A DNA stretch of 64,000 nt from Luidia sarsii (taxonomy: Eukaryota > Echinodermata > Asteroidea > Paxillosida > Luidiidae). Positions 22,601 through 31,600 of the stretch are shown in pieces (the stretch's first letter is position 1; every line of letters begins with the position of its first letter). The stretch covers positions 2,089,501-2,153,500 of the forward strand of contig OX465105.1 of assembly GCA_949987565.1 (NCBI GenBank), read 5' to 3'. Position numbers and translations under genes: made by a program. The notes below the pieces were generated by a model. The model did not search any database, was not told where the DNA came from, and saw nothing but the letters and a program-made list of their open reading frames with translations.

Positions 22601-25600
22601 CAAAGCACAGGACTCAGTTTTCAAACTACACTTTGAGTGGGAGGGGGTAAACCCTGTCTGAACTACTTTCAAATCTGCAGAAGCAGCATTTCATGATAGT
22701 CATTGACTCAATGAGTTCTTCACTTGGCGAGAACTATAGCCTCTAGCAACCAAGTTACTGGCCAATACACGTGTATGGCGGCGAAAGTCAGACTCATTGG
22801 AACATATGCGCTTCAATCTGAGGGCCTGGCTGTAAGCTATACCAGTCTTACAGTGTCTAGGGTGACAACTGGAGGCATGGAGATATTGATGAGTGTCGGT
22901 GGGCTTAGAATACAAGTCAGTAGTGAGAGTATTGAGGTCTTTCCGGACGGTGACAAATTCGCCTGTTTGACTCACTGTCTATAAGCTTACCTAGGGTGAT
23001 GGATTCTAGATAGACTGGCTGCATGAAGACACTCAACAGCGCCCCCTGTAGTCCAAGGATGTTCCATTGTAATAACTTATCACTACCTGACATAGCATGG
23101 AACTGGTTCTGAAACAAAATCACAATTTACATGTAATGAGTTGACACAATACTCAACTATACATTATCCGACTAAATTATTGGCTTTATTTTCAACAAGT
23201 TTGCTTTCTTTCTTTACCTGTTTCTTGATCTGGACCAAGGCTTCCACTGGTTGAATATTTTCCACTGTTCTGAGTTCACCTGCAATAACGCAAGTGTATG
23301 AGATAATATAAATTAGTTATTGCTTAAAGTATTATACAAAAATGTTGCAAACTGCTTGCTGACTAAAAATACCAAAAAGCAAATCTCAAAATTTAGTGGG
23401 CCTGACGTTTCGATTCTAGCAGGACCTTTCTCTGCCTTTGAGAAATTTTGAAAATTTTGTTGGAGTTTGTTGGATTAGGTACCAATGGGCCAGGGAGACA
23501 CTGTTGGAGTTTGGTGGATTAGGTTCCAATGGCCCAGGGAGACACTGTTGGAGTTTGTTGGATTAGGTACCAATGGTCAGTACACTGCCACACCCTCCAA
23601 CACCTGACTAGAAAATGACCAAGAGCTTGTGGGTAAACTCACCCACGAAAGCAGTGTCAGTATATTCCCACACACTCCAACACCTGACCAGAAAATGACC
23701 AAGAGCTTGTGGGTAAACTAATCTCACCCACGAAAGCAGTGTAGTGCACTGCTACACACTCCAACACCTGACCAGAACATGCCATAGCAGACACATTGTG
23801 ACATTTTGTTGGGTTGGGGACAAACCCCCTGTAGTCATGCAACAATGCATAATACACATCTGTACCTAACCTAACACAATGTGCAGACTGTTGGATTCTG
23901 TGAGGTTAGGTACCAATGGGTTCCTAATTTCTGCCCAAATGTTGGATTTTGCTGGGTTAGGTACAGTATGCTTCCTAGTGAAAGAGCCTAGGGGCTTAGG
24001 GGGTTATGAGCTAAGCAGCAGTGACACACTGTTTGGTCTATTGCAACCTTTGGATTGCCCATGTACACTCATGTACAAATAACACATATGATGAGTGTAA
24101 AGCATATTACTCCTTCTCTTTTGTGAGTAAGTGTGGTTCTGAAAAGAACCGGAGGAACTCGATGTTGCGAACAGTGTACTCTGCTCGTCTTCAGGAGACT
24201 CAGGAGTCTGAGTACACTGTTCGAAACGTCGAGTTCCTCCGGTTCTTTTCAGAACCACACTTACTCACAAAAGAGAATTTACATGGTGTCTCCGCAAACC
24301 TAATTATCTTGCTATTCTCACCATGGAAACCTTCAAATCTCATAGTACTCCTTCCTTTGCTTGCCCTGACAAGGATTACGGAAGTCGTCTTACCATTTTG
24401 GCTCATAGCTGTCAGTTTGCCTTGTTCAGTGTTAGGTTCTTGTAGGGGATAGTGAGCCCCACACGCCATCAAGTAAACATCTTGCTCACTGATGTCTGCG
24501 TCACACTCTTGCACAAAACGAGCTGCATCACCAGCAGGTGCAGCATTCATATACAGGTGGAAGGTAACGCCTTCCTTCAGAATCAGGAGACGACTCGAGG
24601 CATGGATGGTGAGGATGCTAGCCTGATGGTTGCCATCATAGAAATTCTTAAGTTCCCGATAGAGGTACCTGGAACGCATCGTAACAAATCAACAATGGGA
24701 TTCACTCCTGTTTCACTCCTCAAATCTCATTCAGAAATCATCAGACTGTCTGGCTCTTTTCAGGCCAAGACTGATCCTCTAAGAAGATAATGCATGTGAT
24801 GTAACTGCAAACGTTCTGTACCAAATCCTTCCAATCTCATTGGGAAGCAAACTGGATTAACCGACAGTACCTCATATTATTATTATTATTATTATTATTT
24901 ATTTATTCGGCCAAGGAAAACAAACAAAGTACATTCAGGGTGAGAAAGGTCATACAGTCTATATCATGGAAATTCAAGAATGGGAGATAAATTGATTAAT
25001 AAATACCAAACAAGGAGAATGTTATGCACATGTATCAGAGATGTGAAAGGTCAGGATGAGAAGGGGAAGAGATGGGGCAAGGACTGGGGATGAAGGGGAA
25101 GAGATTGGGCAGGAGGGTAAAAGGGAAGGAGTAAACAAGCAGAGTAAAGACAATCCAATCTAAGATGGCCAAGAGGAACAAAAGTGAAAAACACTGTGAC
25201 TCAAAAGCCTGTTCCTCCATATGGGAAAAACACAATGGATACGCGGATTCATTCAAACCACAAATAAAAATCTCTATCTCTTAGATTGTGCGGTTCATAA
25301 AAGAATCAAACAGCTAAAAATTACTGACACAGTCTGCTCACTCCATTATCGGCAGTGCTAATACTGTTAAATGCCACAGCGTTCAGACATGAAAATCCAA
25401 ATTTAGTACAGTAGGTCATATGCAGGCCGTTCTGTTGAATCTGTATAGGCAGTACCACACACTGAAGGAATCTTTGTTGTAATGTTGATTGAGGATTGGT
25501 CTCACCTCTGCAACCCCCTCCTGGCTACAGTCAATCCATTATTGTCCTGCATAATGCGCCCATCGCACGTAAGACTCCGTCCGTTGACTGCACCCACACC

Positions 25601-28600
25601 TGTTCCAAGGCTGATTAACTCATGCTGAGCCTGTGCACCTAGAAACATTGAAATAAAAGAAGAAAGAATACAAGAAAATCATTAAAATATCAAATACTGA
25701 ACTGAAATTTAGTGGGCCTGACGTTTCGATCCTAGCAGGACCTTTCTCAAAGGCAGAGTGACAAGGACAACACAGATACACGTACATGTATCTGTGTTGT
25801 CCTTGTCACTCTGCCTTTGAGAATGGTCCTGCTAGGATCGAAACGTCAGGCCCGCTAAATTTTAAGATTTTCATTTTGGTAATTTTAGTCAGTAAGCAGT
25901 TTGCAACTTTTTTGTTTATCACTCTAAATACTGAACTAGCATCATTATGCAACGAGTTACCCGGACAGAATTTCATTGGAATCGCGGTTTCAGGTGACAC
26001 CTGATAGAATTGACTCTTCTTGAAGGAAGTGAGTGAAATCTTCATGTTTTTACAGGATGCTGGCTCAAAAGAGATTAAATGAACATGGCACCACAACAAA
26101 CTGTTCACTATCTTAACCCCTTCGAGCCGGTAAGCCGCCATGCATGCGTAGTGAGTTTCAAAATTTGGACGCCACTATTGTCCAAACTGTAGACAAAGAC
26201 TCTTTTCAGCAATTTGTATCATGACAAACACCTTTTTTGATGTCAGTTGCTGCATGAATTGCAAGATCAGCGGTAACAATGGCGCTATTGTGGGGCTTCA
26301 TTGTGAACGATCGAGGGTCTGTGCGCTACTACAGCAGACAGTGTGCTAGCCTGCCCCACACCCAATGCTATGGAATGCGCCCACTGCCTTTACCACAAAC
26401 TGCACGCTTTGTTGAGGCCGTCCAGCTGGATCCTTTGTCCGCTGCAGTGCAGGAATGTTTGCAGTCAAAGGGTAGCAGCTCACACAGTTCCATTGAACTA
26501 CACACAAAAGGCCAATCTTTGAGGGCTGATAATCCCTTGACAAAAGCCACGCAGACTTCCTACTGTGCCACATTTGTTTCACTGATACAAATAGTGCACT
26601 CTTATGGATTTATTTTGCAGGTTTATTGTTCTATGATTATTTAGCGAGCTTTTGAAATGGCACTGTGCCGGCCATTGGCACTAAAATAATCCCGCCGTCA
26701 AGGGGTTAACAGGGATTTAACTGGGAAAGCTAATGCAATGCACCTCAACACAATACCATTCAGACAGAATGCTTGCTCAGAGGAAAAAGAGATTAATTGA
26801 ACATTTTCATTACAACAAACTGTTCACTACCTTCACAGGGATTTAGCTGGGAAAGTTCATGCAGTGCATCTTCAGTTAAAGAAGAATGAAACCCAGAGAA
26901 AAATGTTGGCTTATCTGATTGGACGTTAAAACAACCTACAAATCAGCCAACATTTTTCTCTGGGTTTCATTCTTCTTTAAATTCAGAGCCCCCGATGTAA
27001 AGATACAAGCAGGACAATCCTAGAGGCAGCAGAATCCCTGCTTGAGTTTGAAACGTCAGGGCGTCTACCGGTAGATTTTGAGATTTGGCAATCTTGGTCA
27101 TTTTGCTTCAATTCAATAAGAAAACATCACAAATACCTTTTTGAACCAATATGGCGGCAAAACTCTTGCGAGCTTCAATCCTACTGCATCCTGGGAAGGG
27201 CGCGCTAACTCGCGGAATACTGCGTGCAATGTGCGCAATGTTGTCCGCCACAGTCGGTCCCTTGGTGCCGATCGCTGGCATCTGAGTGACAGGCGGTGGA
27301 GTAGCATGCATAGACGGAGGAGGCTGATACTGGCTCACACGGGACGCCTCTTGTTGCATTGGGGGCAAGGGATTCGGCTGAGTGAAGTAGCTAGCGGGCG
27401 AAGCCTCGGATGGCAAGGGGATATCGGGTTGTGAGTTGCAGGGATACGTCTGACCAGATTGCATCGACGCGGCCCGATCAAAGTTACTTTGAGACAAAGA
27501 CGATGGAGAAGACTTCACTGGAGTGTGTGACTGGCCAATCACTTTCACTGGAGCAACGGATTGCCGGGCTCCAAACTGCGGGAATGGGTTCTGGAACAAA
27601 TCCTCCTCCGGGTTGTAATAAGTCAACTCCTTATTGATCGGCTTAAAATGACTGCCACCCTTCAGGGGCTTGTCCGTTTTACTCGACTCTGTCTTGGAAC
27701 TAAGCACAGGGAATGACTCCGGAGCCAGCATCGGTTGATACTCCTGGTAAGACTGCACGCTACTGGGGCTCTGACTGGGCGCAGTGAATGACACCGGCTG
27801 GTTCATGTAACCGCCTGGTGCGGGCTGGCGTGTGGAGCTTTGTAAACTGCTCATCACAGAACTGTTCAGAACACCTCGGCCAAAACTCAAGTGAGGAGGG
27901 GGTTGCACTGGCTGCGGCATGCTAGACTTCAGGGTCTCTGGTGCAGGCTGTCTGAGAGGTTGGTTGGAGGTCGTCATTGTCTGGCCCTTTTTACCTGCTG
28001 TCATAACAAGAGTAGAATTTTCACATTTAGAAGCGCAACTAAATTAACTGAAATGCTTGTCTGGGGATCATTCACAGGTTTTTTCTCCATCCAGATGCAA
28101 ACAAAAAATTCTTACAGCACTTGAGGGATCACACTATCAGGGGCTTTCACACTAGATCCCCGGGGGATTTCAGACGGGAAATCTTTCAGCTTTTCCCCGG
28201 GGATTTTTTTTTACCCCTGCTCGGGGGTAGGGTAGATGGAGAAAACCCCAGGGTATTTTTTTGGGGGGGAGGGATTTGCACGGGGAAATAGGGTCCCCGG
28301 GAGGTACCAAATGGGTCCAGTGCGAATGGTTGCGGGGATGTTGATGGGGTAAAAAATCCCTGGGGATTCGCCCTGTAGTGTGAAAAGGGCTTCCTACGTA
28401 GATGAAGCTTTATAAACTTTTTTCCCCAAACAAATGTAGCAAACTTCTAATGATAACGTACCTTGCACCTGTTGGGCCATCTTGACTTGACATGCGGCAT
28501 AATTGATTGGTTTGTGGTCACTGACTTCATCTTTGACGACCTTTGCTGGTTTGGGCTGGCTGGCTGGTTGATGATCGTGCAGAATAATCTTTCTTCCAAA

Positions 28601-31600
28601 GCTATCATAGACAGCTTTACCTCCCTCCATTTGCTGCACACCATCTGCAGTCATCCCGAGGAGAGTGGCTAGAGCTGCCTTAGCGGCCTGGTTCTTGGCT
28701 TCCTTCTTGGTCCTCCCTGTTCCTGTAATCAAATATCAAATCATCAAGAACCTTGCATATCACTTGATACATTATATAGCTTTATCCGAGTGCATATTCC
28801 AGATGAAACTCTTTGTAAGGCTTCAGCGCCAAGCATCTCAAAAGTCATGCACTATAAACACAATCCTTAGGGGCCATTCATAATTTTCAATGTTTTAAAA
28901 TTTCCATTTTTTTTCCCCCAATTTTTTTGACCCAAATTACCCACCAACCCCTAATTTTGATATTAAAAAAATTGATTCTTCAATCAAAATTGAGAAAGGT
29001 CCTGCTAGGATCGAAACGTCAGGCCCACTAAATTTTAAGAAAATACATGCATGTGCACATACACATACATGTGCAGACACTCTTGTTTCACCATACATCT
29101 GAGGACACGGCTTTGTCTTATGCAGTTGCGCAGTTTCGTGAAATCAGCCATGCACTACTGTATGCAACTACATGTACTACCAGGAAAGGGACGCAAAATG
29201 GAACACTTATGCAAAGTTGGGCGAGTTGAGATATCCAAATTTTCATTTTTCAGCCCTTTTTTTTTTTACAAAAAGGGAATTTCGATTTTCAATTTTTTTG
29301 CCTTGACCCACCCACTCAAAATTTTGAGGAAAAAAAATTAAAACTTTGAAAATTATGAATGGCCTCTTAGTAATATCACATTGATTCGAACAAGGTTGGC
29401 CATTCCAACCGTTCAATAAGGCCACAGGTCATTGCCGCTGAGTCTTCGGATTTACCTCTCTGATGTCTGACACCATCCACAATGGCCACAGCAGCGAAGC
29501 TACCCATACCACCCGCATTCACCTCCTGAAATCGGACGGTCAGACGCTGCTTCTGGGAAAACTCATGCAGGGCCATCACGGGATTCTTGGCTCCCGACAT
29601 AAACTCTTTGATAAGCTCAGGGTCGACCTGTGGAGCACACAACAGTCACTAGTCAGCCTGTCTATTCTCTCCCTCCCTCTGTAGAGTCACTCACTATGGA
29701 TAGAAGTATGGCATCACGGCTACATATAATTAGGATAATTAGGATTGCGGAGACACCATGTAAATTCTCTTTTGTGAGTAAGTGTGGTTCTGAAAAGAAC
29801 CGGAGGAACTCGACGTTTCGAACAGTGTACTCTGCTCGTCTTCAGGAGACTGTACACTTGCCACACTGTACACTGATGAGCAGAGTATACTGTTTGAAAC
29901 ATCAAGTTCCTCCGGTTCTTTTCAGAACTTACTCACAAAAGAGAATTTACATGGTGTCTCCGCAAACCTAATTATCCTGCTATTCTCAACATGCAATCCT
30001 TAAAATGTCATTTATATATAGTTACTTTATTGTTACTAAAGCATTCAATCATCTTTCTTTGTAATGCCAAAAAAAATGTTTTACACAGAAATGAGTGATA
30101 ATAAACCACTTGATAAAGCATTTACATGTATCACAAACATAAATGTCACTATGCACAATGTAATATCGGCCATTATTTCCTGTTGGATAGATATATATAT
30201 ACTCAATCTGCAAATATTGACTTCATCGTTGATCTTTGTACATTTACTAAAAAAAAAAAGGCCATTTTTGATTGCCTGATCATTTCACCTTTTCTGGTGC
30301 ACTTGTTGCTATGATGGTATTAGAGCAGCCTGTATTGCCAACGTCGTTGCCATGGAGAATAGCTTCAGCCTGTTTGCTAGTGATCATTCGGATTTTTTGG
30401 TGAGGCTGAGAGGCCTGAGGTTTGGTCACACCGGGCGCCATCTGCCTCTGTATCATCCTCTGCTGCTCCTGAATCTGAAACCCAATCATAACACAGAGTT
30501 CCTGATGATAAAAAGAAGTTACATCCACCTTGTGTGTGAGGCATATAAGCGTCACGACATATGACACTTAACCCCCGTGGCTAAGCTATAAGTGCGCATG
30601 CGCGAAGCCAGGTTTTGCTGGGGCCTCCTCCATTCATTCATTCATTCATTCATTCATTTCTCAGGTAGTGACAGGCACAAGCACGAAACAACCCTAACCC
30701 TTATCCTAATCCTAGCTCTAACAACCCTAATCCTGAACCTAACCCTACTCCTAATCCTAACTCTGTCAGTAACGCTAACCCAACCCGAACTATAACTCTA
30801 ACCGTAACGGTTGTAACCATAACCCTAACCGTAGCACTCTCCTACGCTGGTTTACAAAACACGTCCTTGTATAGTCCCCACACAATTTACGGGGTACCAG
30901 CATGGCTCAACAACGGTGGTTAAGCGTCATACAGTATGTCGGTCCTGTATCTCTGTGTGTTCAAGCAAACTACTGTAGCCAGGTTCAAAACTAATTGTAG
31001 TTTGCTTCCGAATAAAAGGGGATGTACTGTCTGGCGCCCTCGCGAGTCTGCGGTCAGGGATTGACAGCACCGTACACGCACACTCACACACAAGTCTGTT
31101 ACGGTCCATTGACGACGCACAATGGGCCCTTTTTCAAACGGATAATCTCTTGACAATTTAGCCACAAAGCTGAATTGTGCCAGGTTTTACTCTCTTGTAC
31201 CCATAGTATACCCTTATCGATTTATTTCACAGAAATATATTGTTCTGATTGTTTTAGCGAGATTTGAAAATAATGCATTGTTCAAAAATCCCAATATGGC
31301 GGTCATCGGAGCTGAAAAACCACCCAGCGCGAAGTGGTTAACACTGAAGGATTGTAGGATCTTGGAGATTTCCTACAGGATCTGGGTCATGAGTGCTCAG
31401 CAAAAGAAGCCTGGGTTCAGATCATGGTCCAGACAAATTTCATTTGCTATTTTCACAAAATGTCAGTAACATATATAAATTTGCACAATTTACCATAATC
31501 ATTGAATCTGATTTCATTTATGTTGAGGTCTGAAAAAAAAAAATCAGTTTTATACTTTAAAGGCCCAATACAACATTGGGAAGATCGGAAAACATCAATG

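Noticed and set aside
22069..24679. Repeated open frames with [20 protein letters not shown] peptides
   Set aside because: Translations of the arms of PLE family-C modules in both strands. Only the ADAD1 exon inside the 24200-24679 frame (24394-24668) is real.
27141..27637. Plus-strand frames opposite the large ADAD1 exon
   Set aside because: Shadows of the 861-nt minus-strand exon, which has homology context and splice sites.
29873..29920. A fully canonical hammerhead (CTGATGAG and GAAAC both present)
   Set aside because: The core words are exact, but the base before GAAA does not pair properly with the base after CTGATGA, so stem II would be shifted. Kept only as part of the family-C module, not as an active ribozyme.
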